A stretch of 37,999 bases of DNA, taken from positions 1 through 37,999 of the forward strand of contig JADFMT010000004.1 of assembly GCA_022563755.1 (NCBI GenBank), in the 5' to 3' direction. This document shows positions 5,762 to 14,005 of the stretch, in pieces; position 1 is the stretch's first letter, and every line of letters begins with the position of its first letter. Below the pieces are notes generated by a model. That model searched no databases, had not been told where the DNA came from, and saw only the letters and a list, made by a program, of their open reading frames with translations. The stretch is from Patescibacteria group bacterium. Its GTDB lineage: Bacteria; Patescibacteriota; Minisyncoccia; HO2-45-28. Position numbers and translations under genes: made by a program.

Positions 5762-6316
5762 ATGCCGGAGGGACAACAAACTTTGATTCCTAAAACTACG
5801 ATGGCAAGAGTTTCTTACCGTTCGCGCGGCCTCGGTTTATTTTTGGCAGGATCCGGACTTTTTTTTGCAATTACCCTTCTGGTATCCCTCGGTCTTTTTT
5901 TCTACAAAGGGTTACTGGCGAATCAGATGGATGAGTTTAAAAATGTGCTGAGTAGAGTAGAGAGCGAATTTGAACCCGCGCTGATTGTTGAGCTGCGACA
6001 AACCGCAGAAGGCATTGATATCGTAAAAGGATTATTAAGGAATCATGTTGCACCTTCACGTCTTTTTAAATTTCTAGAGGAAAACACATTACCGGATACC
6101 CGGTTTTCTCGGTTTTCCTACACTTCAGAAGGGGTGGTGATGAGTGGTACGACCCGTTCATACACTACCTTTGCCCAGCAATCGCGGGTTTTTGAAAAAC
6201 ATCCTTTAGTAAAAGACGTCCGATTTTCTGGTTTTTCACTGGGTAGAGCAGGTTTTGTAAATTATAATGTTGAGCTGATGATGGACCCATCATTGCTCCT
6301 GTATCAAGGACCATAA
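5762..6316 (+). CDS. pilN: Type IV pilus alignment protein PilN-like
   Basis: A 184-residue bitopic protein: a short cytoplasmic N-terminus, one membrane helix (about residues 22-46), a coiled-coil stretch and a small alpha/beta domain (SRFSYTSEGVVMSGTTRSYTT). Position between pilM and pilO and the topology support PilN, although the usual INLLP motif at the N-terminus is not evident (LIPKTTM instead). It would bind PilM in the cytoplasm and pair with PilO outside. A 78-bp palindrome separates it from pilO. Confidence 0.75.
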   Translation: MPEGQQTLIPKTTMARVSYRSRGLGLFLAGSGLFFAITLLVSLGLFFYKGLLANQMDEFKNVLSRVESEFEPALIVELRQTAEGIDIVKGLLRNHVAPSRLFKFLEENTLPDTRFSRFSYTSEGVVMSGTTRSYTTFAQQSRVFEKHPLVKDVRFSGFSLGRAGFVNYNVELMMDPSLLLYQGP

Positions 6317-6317
6317 A

Positions 6318-6395
6318 CCCCGTTAGAAATATGTTTATAAACCTTCTAGAAAAATTATTACTTTATCGGTCTATGAAATTTAGATTTCTAACGGG
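6318..6395. repeat. ~78-bp inverted repeat between pilN and pilO
   Basis: CCCGTTAGAAAT (6319-6330) and ATTTCTAACGGG (6384-6395) are perfect 12-bp arms, with weaker pairing further in (ATAAACC/GGTCTAT). There is no ORF. It fills most of an unusually wide gap in an otherwise tight operon. Confidence 0.65.
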
Positions 6396-6403
6396 ATAAA
6401 TTC

Positions 6404-6928
6404 ATGCGATACATTTTTTCACTTATTTTACTCGGCGCGGCCTTTGCAATGATATTTTTTTGGGCTCGTTTTCTGTGGCAGGACATTCAAATCCTACAGC
6501 AGAAAAAAGCAGCTTTTGTATCAGTTATTACTCGCATTACTGAACTTCGTAAGGCAAGAAACGAACTGCTCCAAACGTATAATGCCATTTCCCAAACGGA
6601 TGTTGAAAGAATAAAAAAATCATTACCGGATACGATTAGTGCAGGTTCCTTAATTGTAGAGATGTCTAATCTTGCAAGAGTAAATGGCTTACTTTTAAAG
6701 AGCATTGATGTGCTGCCCGATGGAGAAGAGAGGGGTGTTATTCGTGGTCCCTACGAGAGCATTGATCTATCTCTCAGAGTCTCCGGCCCTTATCGATCAT
6801 TTCGTAGTTTTTTAGAGAACCTGGAGAAGAGCTTACGATTGGTCGATGTAACGGCGATTTCTTTTGTGGCGAGCGAGAGCGATTCATATGAATTTTCTTT
6901 AAAGGCTAAAACCTATAGGCAAAAATAA
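6404..6928 (+). CDS. pilO: Type IV pilus alignment protein PilO-like
   Basis: A 174-residue bitopic protein: membrane helix at residues 4-25, a coiled coil at about 28-70, then a ferredoxin-like domain (ESIDLSLRVSGPYRSFRSFLENLEKSLRLVDV) typical of PilO/GspM-like proteins. It would heterodimerise with PilN on the outer face of the membrane. The ATG at 6404 follows the palindrome at 6318-6395. The stop is 1 nt before the next gene. Confidence 0.85.
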   Translation: MRYIFSLILLGAAFAMIFFWARFLWQDIQILQQKKAAFVSVITRITELRKARNELLQTYNAISQTDVERIKKSLPDTISAGSLIVEMSNLARVNGLLLKSIDVLPDGEERGVIRGPYESIDLSLRVSGPYRSFRSFLENLEKSLRLVDVTAISFVASESDSYEFSLKAKTYRQK

Positions 6929-6929
6929 T

Positions 6930-7229
6930 ATGTTTGCGAAATTGAGATCATTTTTTTCTATTGTGTTGATTGTTGCGTTTTTGTTGGGGGTCGCCTTTTT
7001 TTGGTTTCGCTACCTTGCATCCCGGCCCGCTTCTCCGGTTACAAAAGTATCTGAAGGTGCAGAGGTGGTCGGGCCGCAAACCCTACTTTCTTTATTGGGG
7101 TCTCTAGAAGGACTCACCTTGGACGTATCCTTTTTTGATGATCCTGTCTACCGAAGCTTACAAGATTTTACGCCCGATATTCCAATCCCTGCAGTAAAAG
7201 GAAAAACCAATCCGTTTGCCCCCTTATAA
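6930..7229 (+). CDS. Short membrane-anchored pilus protein, PilP-like stub
   Basis: A 99-residue protein with one N-terminal membrane helix (about residues 8-28) and a proline-rich tail that ends GKTNPFAPL. That ending recalls the RxxPFxP stretch by which PilP joins the PilN/O complex, but the secretin-binding HR domain is absent. Its position after pilO matches pilP order. Since no PilQ or outer membrane is expected, a PilP reduced to its linker would make sense. This is inference; it could also be an unrelated CPR-specific pilus protein. Confidence 0.5.
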   Translation: MFAKLRSFFSIVLIVAFLLGVAFFWFRYLASRPASPVTKVSEGAEVVGPQTLLSLLGSLEGLTLDVSFFDDPVYRSLQDFTPDIPIPAVKGKTNPFAPL

Positions 7230-7234
7230 AGTGC

Positions 7235-8953
7235 ATGGTTACGTCCAGTACCCCATTGGTTAATCGGTTAGTTGAGAAAGGGTTAATCAGTCAGTCTGAG
7301 GGCGCAAGACTTACAAAAGAATCCTCAGAACGCGGATTCTCAGTGGAGAGTTTGCTTGTTGCACGCGGATTTCAGAAAAAAGACCTACTTGACGCGAAAA
7401 GTGAAATTTACCGGGCGCCGCCTTACCAGCTTGAAGGCCACAAAGTAACGGTTGAACTGTTGCGCTATATTCCAGAGGAGTCTGCTCGTCTTTACAAAGC
7501 CGTGCCACTTAGGATTAAAGACGGAGTACTGGAGGTTGGGATGCTTGATCCCTCTAATATTGAGGCTCGCGAGGCATTAAAATTTATTACCTCAAAGACC
7601 AATGTGCCCTTTAAAATCTATGTTATCTCTGAATCTGACCTTAATTTGGTTCTGGAAGAATACAAAAGCTTGGGAGGAGAAGCGACCAAAACGCTTTCGG
7701 AATTTGAATTGGCCTTGGAAGGAGAAAAATTGGAGCTCCCGACTACTGAGGCAGTAGGCGATGTATTGGTAGAAGAAGCACCGGTGATTAAAATGGTTGC
7801 GGTTATTATTCGCCACGCCACCGAAGGCAAAGCTTCCGACATCCATATTGAGCCTTCTAAAAACAAGTTGACGGTTCGGTTTCGAATGGACGGCGTTTTG
7901 CATACCAGTCTTTTGTTGCCGATCAATATTCATGAGGGGATTGTTTCGCGCTTCAAAATTCTTACCAAGATGAAGCTAGATGAAAAAAGAAAGCCGCAAG
8001 ACGGAAGATTTTCGGCCCAGATTGCAGGACGAGAAATCGATTTTCGAGTTTCAACCCTCCCTACGCAATTTGGCGAAAAAGTTGCCATTCGTATTCTGGA
8101 TCCTGAGCAAGCAAAGCTGGATTTAAAAAGTTTGGGACTAGAAGGCCGGAATCTAAAAGAAATAGAGCGTGCGCTCAAGCGTCCGTACGGTCTTATTTTG
8201 GTCACCGGACCTACCGGATCAGGGAAAACCACCACGCTCTATTCAATGCTCCAGACCCTGGATCGAGAGCGATTTAATATAGTGAGTTTGGAAGATCCCA
8301 TTGAATATAATATTGAGGGTGTAAGTCAGTCACAGGTTCGTCCAGAGATCGGATATGATTTTGCAAGCGGTCTTCGCTCGATCGTACGGCAAGACCCTGA
8401 TATCATATTAATAGGTGAGATTCGTGACAAAGAAACCGCGGCATTAGCTATCCATGCTGCTCTTACCGGTCATCTGGTTCTCGCTACGCTCCATACTAAT
8501 AATGCGATTGGTGCTATCACCCGACTCATGGACATGGAAGTTGATCAATTCTTGATTCCACCGACCGTGGTGGCCGTGGTTGCTCAACGGTTAGTACAAA
8601 CGTTGTGTCCAGATTCTCGAAAATCCCTAAAGATTGAAGGAGCAGTAAAAGAAAAGTTGGAGGCCGAGCTTAAAAATATCCCCGAGGTTGCGCACAAGAT
8701 GATCAAATGGCCCAACGAGATTTACGAAGCATTGTCATCTGCAACATGTCCAAAAGGGACACGGGGCAGAATTGGAGTTTTTGAAGTGCTAAGCACAACC
8801 AAGGAGTTAGAGGAGATCATCCTATCCGAGCCTACGCACACAGCATTGGAAAAGGAGGCCCGTAGACAGGGAATGGTGATGATGAGAGAGGACGGAATCA
8901 TGAAGGTACTGGATGGCCGGGTTGGGTTGGAACAGCTTATGCAAATCATATGA
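7235..8953 (+). CDS. pilB: Type IV pilus extension ATPase PilB (GspE family)
   Basis: A 572-residue protein. The N-terminal MshEN-like domain (about 1-150) is followed by N2D (ASDIHIEPSKNKLTVRFRMDGVL) and the C-terminal RecA-like domain. Walker A GPTGSGKTT is at about residues 325-333. The Asp box, LIGEIRDKETAALA (Walker B) and the His box TGHLVLATLHTN follow. The tetra-Cys zinc motif usual before the C-terminus is reduced to single cysteines (LCPDSRK, ATCPKG). The hexamer powers pilus extension from the cytoplasm. Its stop overlaps the next start (ATGA). Confidence 0.95.
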   Translation: MVTSSTPLVNRLVEKGLISQSEGARLTKESSERGFSVESLLVARGFQKKDLLDAKSEIYRAPPYQLEGHKVTVELLRYIPEESARLYKAVPLRIKDGVLEVGMLDPSNIEAREALKFITSKTNVPFKIYVISESDLNLVLEEYKSLGGEATKTLSEFELALEGEKLELPTTEAVGDVLVEEAPVIKMVAVIIRHATEGKASDIHIEPSKNKLTVRFRMDGVLHTSLLLPINIHEGIVSRFKILTKMKLDEKRKPQDGRFSAQIAGREIDFRVSTLPTQFGEKVAIRILDPEQAKLDLKSLGLEGRNLKEIERALKRPYGLILVTGPTGSGKTTTLYSMLQTLDRERFNIVSLEDPIEYNIEGVSQSQVRPEIGYDFASGLRSIVRQDPDIILIGEIRDKETAALAIHAALTGHLVLATLHTNNAIGAITRLMDMEVDQFLIPPTVVAVVAQRLVQTLCPDSRKSLKIEGAVKEKLEAELKNIPEVAHKMIKWPNEIYEALSSATCPKGTRGRIGVFEVLSTTKELEEIILSEPTHTALEKEARRQGMVMMREDGIMKVLDGRVGLEQLMQII

Positions 8954-9393
8954 ATGTTCGCAGCACCACTTTTTCCAGAAAAAGATTTTCGGTTTTCGAA
9001 TTATTCGTCGCCGTTGTCGTGGGAGCATTTATTCTTTCGATTTTTTTTATCTTTGTCGAAAGCGTAAGAACCCGGAGCCGCGATACCCGCAGGGAACAAG
9101 ATATCAAACAACTGCAGACAGCGCTAAATCTCTATCAGGCGAATCATCGCCGGTTCCCCATTTGTGATCCAGTAAATCTTATTGATCGATGTTTAATTCC
9201 GTTAGTTACAGAAGGAGCTATGCCGACATTACCTACAGATCCGCTTCACGAATCTGTTGGCATATGCGAAGCGGAGGGTTCCCATGTCTATTGTTATAAA
9301 TCTGCCCGTGGCTCGAGCTACGATTTATATTATAATTTAGAGACAGATACGATTTCAGGAAAATCGGCCGGTTGGCAAAGAGTCAGTTCATAA
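8950..9393 (+). CDS. Pseudopilin-like protein (GspG-type) with altered cleavage site
   Basis: A 147-residue protein with the pilin N-terminus: a basic leader, then a ~20-residue hydrophobic helix, then RDTRREQDIKQLQTALNLYQANHRRFP as in GspG-like pilins. The peptidase site reads RKR-FSVFEL where KG-FTLIEL is expected: Glu at +5 is kept, but the Gly at -1 is Arg. Cleavage by PilD is therefore doubtful, and it may stay as a membrane-anchored minor component. Four cysteines could form disulfides. The start overlaps the pilB stop by 4 nt. Confidence 0.75.
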   Translation: MNVRSTTFSRKRFSVFELFVAVVVGAFILSIFFIFVESVRTRSRDTRREQDIKQLQTALNLYQANHRRFPICDPVNLIDRCLIPLVTEGAMPTLPTDPLHESVGICEAEGSHVYCYKSARGSSYDLYYNLETDTISGKSAGWQRVSS

Positions 9394-9405
9394 TTAGTGT
9401 AAAAA

Positions 9406-9789
9406 ATGATTGCACGCAATAAAAAGAAAATTTTTATCGTCGATGATGATGAATTTCTGCTCGATATGTACTCGGTTAAATTTCGGGAAAACGATTTTGA
9501 GGTTGAGACCGCATCAAACAGCTCTGAGGCACTCGATAAAATAAATGCCGGTTTAACCCCGGACGTCATTTTGCTGGATTTGGTTATGCCCGGTCTGGAT
9601 GGTTTTGAGTTTATGAAGAAGATAAAGGAGAAAAAATTAATTCCTCGCTCGCTTATCATTATTCTTACAAACTTAGGGGAGAAAGAGGACGTGGATAAAG
9701 GAATGAAGATGGGAGCAAACGACTATATTATTAAAGCCCACTATACTCCAAGTGAGGTTGTTAAAAAAGTAAAGGAATTACTCCAATGA
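9406..9789 (+). CDS. CheY-like single-domain response regulator
   Basis: A 127-residue receiver domain only. The acidic pair is at residues 13-14, phospho-acceptor D58 in LLDLVMPG, T88 in IILTN and K110 in DYIIKAHYTP, so it is complete for phosphorylation. Placed between a pseudopilin gene and pilT, it resembles the PilG/PilH logic of twitching control, perhaps acting on PilB or PilT. No histidine kinase is in the window. The surface loop RSLIIILTNL is typical of receivers in CPR pilus loci. Confidence 0.9.
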   Translation: MIARNKKKIFIVDDDEFLLDMYSVKFRENDFEVETASNSSEALDKINAGLTPDVILLDLVMPGLDGFEFMKKIKEKKLIPRSLIIILTNLGEKEDVDKGMKMGANDYIIKAHYTPSEVVKKVKELLQ

Positions 9790-9796
9790 ATTTTAT

Positions 9797-10864
9797 ATGA
9801 ACGACGTGAAAAAAATATTTGACGATCTGATTTTACAGATTACTAAAGAAAAGGCCTCGGACTTGCATCTTTCGGTTGGTCGGCACCCCACGTTACGCAT
9901 GGGTGGAGAGTTAACGCCGCTTGTAAAAAAGCCCGTCCTTACGCCAAAAGATACGGAGGAGATGGTTTTCTCTATTCTTTCAGAAGATCAAAGAACCCGG
10001 TTTCTTGAAAAAAAATCGATTGACTTTTCGTACGTATTTGAGGACAAGGCGCGCTTTCGCGTGAATGTTTTTTTTCAGCGCGGTTTTATCTCGGCTGCAT
10101 TTCGCCTGATTCCTGCAGAAATCCAAAAACTTGAAGAATTAAATTTGCCGTCCATTCTTTCTGAATTTACTCGTAGGGAACAAGGTTTTTTCCTGGTCGT
10201 AGGACCGACCGGGCACGGAAAATCAACGACCCTTGCCTCCCTGATCGACATTATCAATCATGAGCGGGCCGAACATATTCTTACGATCGAAGATCCCATT
10301 GAATACCAATTCATACAAGACAAATCGATTATTGATCAGCGTGAGGTGTATCACGATACTCCGGATTTTCACGCAGCACTTCGTACCATGTTTCGACAAG
10401 ATGTGAATGTGGCCATGATTGGTGAGATGCGAGATCCTGAAACAATCTCAACGGCAGTAACCGCAGGTGAGACCGGACATCTGATCTTCTCCTCGCTCCA
10501 TACCAATAGCGCCTCACAAACGATTCACCGCATCATTGATGCATTTGCGTCCACCCAGCAAGATCAGATCCGCTCTCAGCTTGCAAGTACACTTCTTGGT
10601 GTTTTTTCCCAACGGTTGGTACCACGCATCTCGGGCGGACGGATTCCGGCCTACGAGCTTTTAATTGCAAATACGGCCGTTCGTAATCTGATTCGTGAAA
10701 ACAAAGTTCATGAAATTGATTTATTTATTGAAACAAGTTCTCAGGCCGGAATGATAAGCTTGAACCAATCGTTAATCGACTTGATTCGTAATGGCCAGAT
10801 TTCCATGGAGTCCGCCAAGTCCTACTCCTTAAATGCAAAAGGTCTGGAACAGCTAATGAAGTGA
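9797..10864 (+). CDS. pilT: Type IV pilus retraction ATPase PilT
   Basis: A 355-residue protein with the N-terminal PAS-like domain (KASDLHLSVGRHPTLRMGGEL) and a RecA-like domain. Walker A is at about residues 136-144 but reads GPTGHGKST with His where Ser is usual. Walker B region is AMIGEMRDPETISTA, and the His box ETGHLIFSSLHTN is intact. The retraction signature AIRNLIRE is present as AVRNLIREN. It drives pilus retraction, so these pili are probably dynamic (twitching, attachment, DNA uptake). It lies 8 nt after the regulator gene. Confidence 0.95.
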   Translation: MNDVKKIFDDLILQITKEKASDLHLSVGRHPTLRMGGELTPLVKKPVLTPKDTEEMVFSILSEDQRTRFLEKKSIDFSYVFEDKARFRVNVFFQRGFISAAFRLIPAEIQKLEELNLPSILSEFTRREQGFFLVVGPTGHGKSTTLASLIDIINHERAEHILTIEDPIEYQFIQDKSIIDQREVYHDTPDFHAALRTMFRQDVNVAMIGEMRDPETISTAVTAGETGHLIFSSLHTNSASQTIHRIIDAFASTQQDQIRSQLASTLLGVFSQRLVPRISGGRIPAYELLIANTAVRNLIRENKVHEIDLFIETSSQAGMISLNQSLIDLIRNGQISMESAKSYSLNAKGLEQLMK

Positions 10865-10881
10865 GTTGGCTCGCAATGATT

Positions 10882-10916
10882 AAATTTATTTATTCACTAG
10901 CGTTCATATAAATTTG
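10882..10916 (+). promoter_or_regulatory. 35-bp repeated promoter element, copy before pilC
   Basis: Identical over all 35 nt to 25035-25069 before pheT. Ends AAATTTAT and ATAAATTT are inverted; the core is TTCACTAGCGTTC. TATAAA (10907-10912) ends 8 nt before the pilC ATG. Confidence 0.8.
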
Positions 10917-10920
10917 ACAC

Positions 10921-12129
10921 ATGCGTTTTATCTATAAAGCAAAAACTCCAGAAGGGGATACAAAAAGTGGAACGATTGAGACTGCAAGCCAGGATTTGGC
11001 GATTGCAGCTCTGCAGCGTCGGGGACTGATTATTGTTTCTCTGAAGTCAGAAGAAGAGGCTAAGCCGTTTTATAAGAGAGGGTTTACCATGTTCGAGCGC
11101 GTTCGAGACCGGGATATTGTTATTTTTTCCCGGCAGATGGCGACCCTGTTTTCTGCAAAAGTTCCCGTAGTGGATGCGCTTCGCATTCTTGTTACGGAGG
11201 CTTCAAGTGATCTTTTTCGCAGGCACTTAGCAGAAGTGACGGATGATATTCAGGGAGGGCTGCCCATTTCTCAGGCCTTTGCGCGCCATCCACAAATATT
11301 TTCAAACTTTTATGTTCAAATGGTGCATTCGGGCGAGGAAGCCGGAAAGCTCGAAGACGTGCTCAATTATTTGGCTGATTATTTAGAGCGTAGTTACGAT
11401 TTAGCCTCAAAAGCGCGCAATGCCCTGATCTATCCTGCTTTTGTGTTGAGTTCTTTTATGGTGGTGCTTGCGATTATGCTCGTTGTGGTGGTGCCTCGGC
11501 TTTCTGAAATCATTTTGGAGTCCGGGCAGGCAATCCCCTTATACACTCAGATCATTATTGGGCTTTCCAATTTTGTACGCGGCTTCGGAGTATTCTTTTT
11601 GGTCCTGGCCGCGTTGGGGCTTGTTTTTCTCTGGCGGTATCGGCGTACGGCACCGGGCCGGCTGGCGGTTGCCAGATTCCAATTGTCTATTCCTGTCATC
11701 CGCGACCTGTATCGACAGGTGTATTTAGCGCGGTTTGCCGATAATCTTCAAACGCTTCTTTCAGGTGGTGTTACTGTTGTCCGGGCCCTTGAGATTGCCG
11801 CTAGCGTGGTGGGCAATGAAGTTTACGAAACCATTATCCGCGAGGCGCGCGATTCGGTCCGTGCCGGTTCCTCGATCTCTGATGCGCTGGCGCGCTACGA
11901 AGATATCCCGCCTCTGGTAAGCCAGATGATTCGGGTTGGCGAGGAAACCGGACAGCTCAATAATATTCTCTCAACGCTTGCCCGGTTCTATACTCGCGAG
12001 GTCAATAATACGCTTGATCGAATCGTCAGTTTGATTGAGCCCATCCTGATTATTGTTTTGGGTCTGGGAGTGGGGCTTATTGTGGCCGCGATCTTAGTTC
12101 CTATTTACAACATCAGTGTTGGATTTTAA
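10921..12129 (+). CDS. pilC: Type IV pilus platform protein PilC (GspF family)
   Basis: A 402-residue polytopic protein with the two-fold repeat of GspF domains: first copy with SRQMATLFSAKVPVVDALRIL, second with ARFADNLQTLLSGGVTVVRALEI. There are three membrane segments, at about 170-190, 220-240 and 375-395. The N-terminal YKAKTPEGDTKSGTIEA-like start is canonical. PilC anchors PilB/PilT and rotates or moves pilin into the fibre. It starts right after the 35-bp repeated promoter element, so it may be transcribed apart from pilM-pilT. Confidence 0.95.
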   Translation: MRFIYKAKTPEGDTKSGTIETASQDLAIAALQRRGLIIVSLKSEEEAKPFYKRGFTMFERVRDRDIVIFSRQMATLFSAKVPVVDALRILVTEASSDLFRRHLAEVTDDIQGGLPISQAFARHPQIFSNFYVQMVHSGEEAGKLEDVLNYLADYLERSYDLASKARNALIYPAFVLSSFMVVLAIMLVVVVPRLSEIILESGQAIPLYTQIIIGLSNFVRGFGVFFLVLAALGLVFLWRYRRTAPGRLAVARFQLSIPVIRDLYRQVYLARFADNLQTLLSGGVTVVRALEIAASVVGNEVYETIIREARDSVRAGSSISDALARYEDIPPLVSQMIRVGEETGQLNNILSTLARFYTREVNNTLDRIVSLIEPILIIVLGLGVGLIVAAILVPIYNISVGF

Positions 12130-12168
12130 GCTGTGGATAAGTTTTCGTGATTTCTTGAAAGAATCGCG

Positions 12169-12174
12169 TATAAT
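12169..12174 (+). promoter_or_regulatory. -10 box of the major pilin gene
   Basis: TATAAT lies 37 nt before the pilin ATG, preceded by TTCTTGAAAGAA, a small inverted repeat. A second TATAAT (12205-12210) abuts the ATG and is too close to serve that start. Confidence 0.4.
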
Positions 12175-12211
12175 AAAATAGATTATCATTTAGCATATAG
12201 CATCTATAATT

Positions 12212-12706
12212 ATGGTTAACTTTAGACGACGCTCGGATACTAAAAAAGGATTCACGCTCATCGAGCTTTTAGTGGTAATTGCAATTATCGGGATTTTGGC
12301 ATCAGTGGTTTTGGCATCTCTTAATAGCGCGCGCAGGAAAGCTCGGGATGCGCGGCGAATTGCAGATGTTAAACAGCTTCAGTTAGCACTTGAGCTTTAT
12401 TTTGATTCCAATAGTGCATATCCGAATGCCTTATCTTTTTTGGCTCCGGATAATATCCCACTGATTCCGGATGACCCGTTGGGAGGCACAGGAACCTGCA
12501 GACCCGGTTACTGTTATGCGGGCATTCTGGTGGGTACTAATTGCACTTCCTATCATATAGGGGCAAACCTTGAGGAGGATGGGAACCCTGCTCTTCCTGG
12601 TGTAAACTTTGATAGTTCAGTTGTGGGCGTGGCAAAATGTGGTGGCACTACGGGTTTTAATGGAAACGGGGCTGTCGGGAATACCATCTATGATTTAAGG
12701 CCGTAG
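12212..12706 (+). CDS. Major type IV pilin
   Basis: A 164-residue prepilin. The leader MVNFRRRSDTKKG is cleaved before FTLIELLVVIAIIGILASVV, with the canonical Gly at -1 and Glu at +5. RRKARDARRIADVKQLQLALE is the GspG-like helix continuation. The globular part has five or more cysteines and a glycine-rich end. It is directly followed by its peptidase gene. The perfect cleavage site and longer leader, compared with the other pilin-like genes here, suggest this is the main fibre subunit. Confidence 0.9.
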   Translation: MVNFRRRSDTKKGFTLIELLVVIAIIGILASVVLASLNSARRKARDARRIADVKQLQLALELYFDSNSAYPNALSFLAPDNIPLIPDDPLGGTGTCRPGYCYAGILVGTNCTSYHIGANLEEDGNPALPGVNFDSSVVGVAKCGGTTGFNGNGAVGNTIYDLRP

Positions 12707-12714
12707 GATTTGAT

Positions 12715-13461
12715 GTGGCAATCGTTATTTTCTTTCTCGGGCTGATTTTTGGCAGCTTTGCAAATGTAATTATTTTACGACTAAATACCGGCGAGTCTTT
12801 GATTTTCAAGGACTCGCGGTGTTTTTTTTGTAGCCAGAAACTTCAATGGTTTGAGCTGATTCCCGTTGCCTCGTTTTTGGTTTTACGAGGACGCTGTCGA
12901 AGCTGCAAAAGCAGAATTTCTTGGCAATACCCTGCAGTTGAGTTTGCAAGCGGCTTTTTATTTTTGCTGATATACGTATCAACTACAACACCCATCAATA
13001 TATGGTCTTTGGGGCTCGCCACTGCATTTTTCTGGCTTTTGTTGGTTATCTCAGTCTATGATATCCGGCATAAGATCATACCGAACAGCTTAGTTTATTT
13101 AGTAGTTGCTATTGCATTTTTATCATTGATCGTTGGACAACAATTGGCGCAAAATTTGATCTCAGGCATTGCTCTTTTCTCTTTTTTTGCTTTTTTGTGG
13201 TGGGTCTCAAAAGGCCAATGGATGGGCTTTGGGGATGCGAAATTGGCCTTAGCAATCGGGATATTTTTGGGCTGGCCCCTATCACTTGTAGGTGTTTTGG
13301 TATCTTTTTGGGTGGGCGCCCTTTTTGGTTTGGTTTTGATTTTTTTGCGCCGGCTTCATCTTAAAACCCATGTTCCTTTCGGCCCCTTTTTGTCTATAGG
13401 GGCGCTTACGGCGTTTTTGTGGGGCGAGCGTATTATCGAATGGTACCTGTCTCTGTTATAA
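12715..13461 (+). CDS. pilD: Prepilin peptidase PilD
   Basis: A 248-residue A24 aspartic protease with several membrane helices. The N-terminal GLIFGSFANVIILRL and the cytoplasmic zinc loop with C36, C39, C61 and C64 indicate the full PilD with N-methylation domain. Catalytic aspartates are D116 (VYDIRHKIIPN) and D174 (GFGDAKLA). It removes prepilin leaders and methylates the new N-terminus. The only in-frame start is GTG at 12715, 8 nt after the pilin stop. Confidence 0.95.
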   Translation: MAIVIFFLGLIFGSFANVIILRLNTGESLIFKDSRCFFCSQKLQWFELIPVASFLVLRGRCRSCKSRISWQYPAVEFASGFLFLLIYVSTTTPINIWSLGLATAFFWLLLVISVYDIRHKIIPNSLVYLVVAIAFLSLIVGQQLAQNLISGIALFSFFAFLWWVSKGQWMGFGDAKLALAIGIFLGWPLSLVGVLVSFWVGALFGLVLIFLRRLHLKTHVPFGPFLSIGALTAFLWGERIIEWYLSLL

Positions 13462-13462
13462 T
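13457..13462 (+). promoter_or_regulatory. -10 box before the minor pilin cluster
   Basis: TATAAT ends 7 nt before ATG 13470, inside the end of pilD. It predicts an internal leaderless promoter for the four minor pilin genes and ligA-gatCA. Confidence 0.55.
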
Positions 13463-13469
13463 ATAGAGG

Positions 13470-13994
13470 ATGAATAAGGGATTTACGTTATTTGAGTTAA
13501 TCATCACAATTGGCGTCACCGTTATTATCTCCTCCTTAGTGCTTACCAATTTTCCTCGTTTTTCGCGCACTTTAGGGCTTTCAAGAACCGCACAGGCCAT
13601 TGCCCTTTCTTTTCGCGAAGCCGAGGGCGCGGCCTTGGGGGTACGGGAGTTCGGCAGTGGGATATTCCCGGGCTATGGACTGCATTTTGACCTCAATGAA
13701 CCAAAATCTTACATACTCTTTGCCGATATCAACGATGATCGCGTCTATGATCCGGCATTGGAGAAAGTTGATACATTTATAATTACTGGTTCTCCTAGCA
13801 TTGTTGATTTGTGCGCTGATGTGTGTGGATACAGTTCACTCGATATTGTTTTTGTAAGGCCGGCTCCGGATGTGATCATCCGGATCGGTGGTATAGATTT
13901 CTCTAGTGCCAAGATCATCATTGAACTACCCACAGGCGAAAGAAAGCACGTCGTTATTCGCTCAACCGGTCAATTGTCCATTGAAACCCCTTAA
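13470..13994 (+). CDS. Minor pilin / pseudopilin (GspH-type)
   Basis: A 174-residue protein with an extremely short leader (MNKG), cleavage site G-FTLFELIIT and a Glu at +5. The domain after the helix (LSFREAEGAALGVREFGSGIFPGYGLHFDL...YILFADINDDRVYD) is the beta-rich GspH/FimT type. It is likely part of the tip or initiation complex of the pilus. First of four successive pilin-like genes that probably form a priming complex equivalent to GspHIJK. Confidence 0.85.
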   Translation: MNKGFTLFELIITIGVTVIISSLVLTNFPRFSRTLGLSRTAQAIALSFREAEGAALGVREFGSGIFPGYGLHFDLNEPKSYILFADINDDRVYDPALEKVDTFIITGSPSIVDLCADVCGYSSLDIVFVRPAPDVIIRIGGIDFSSAKIIIELPTGERKHVVIRSTGQLSIETP

Positions 13995-14005
13995 TTTCAA
14001 TAACT

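Noticed and set aside
7592-7933. Long minus-strand frames inside pilB and other core genes
   Set aside because: Antisense shadows of well-recognised plus-strand genes with no independent motifs.
12132-12140. TGTGGATAA, a perfect DnaA-box sequence
   Set aside because: Single copy with no second box, AT-rich unwinding region or dnaA/dnaN nearby, so not an origin.
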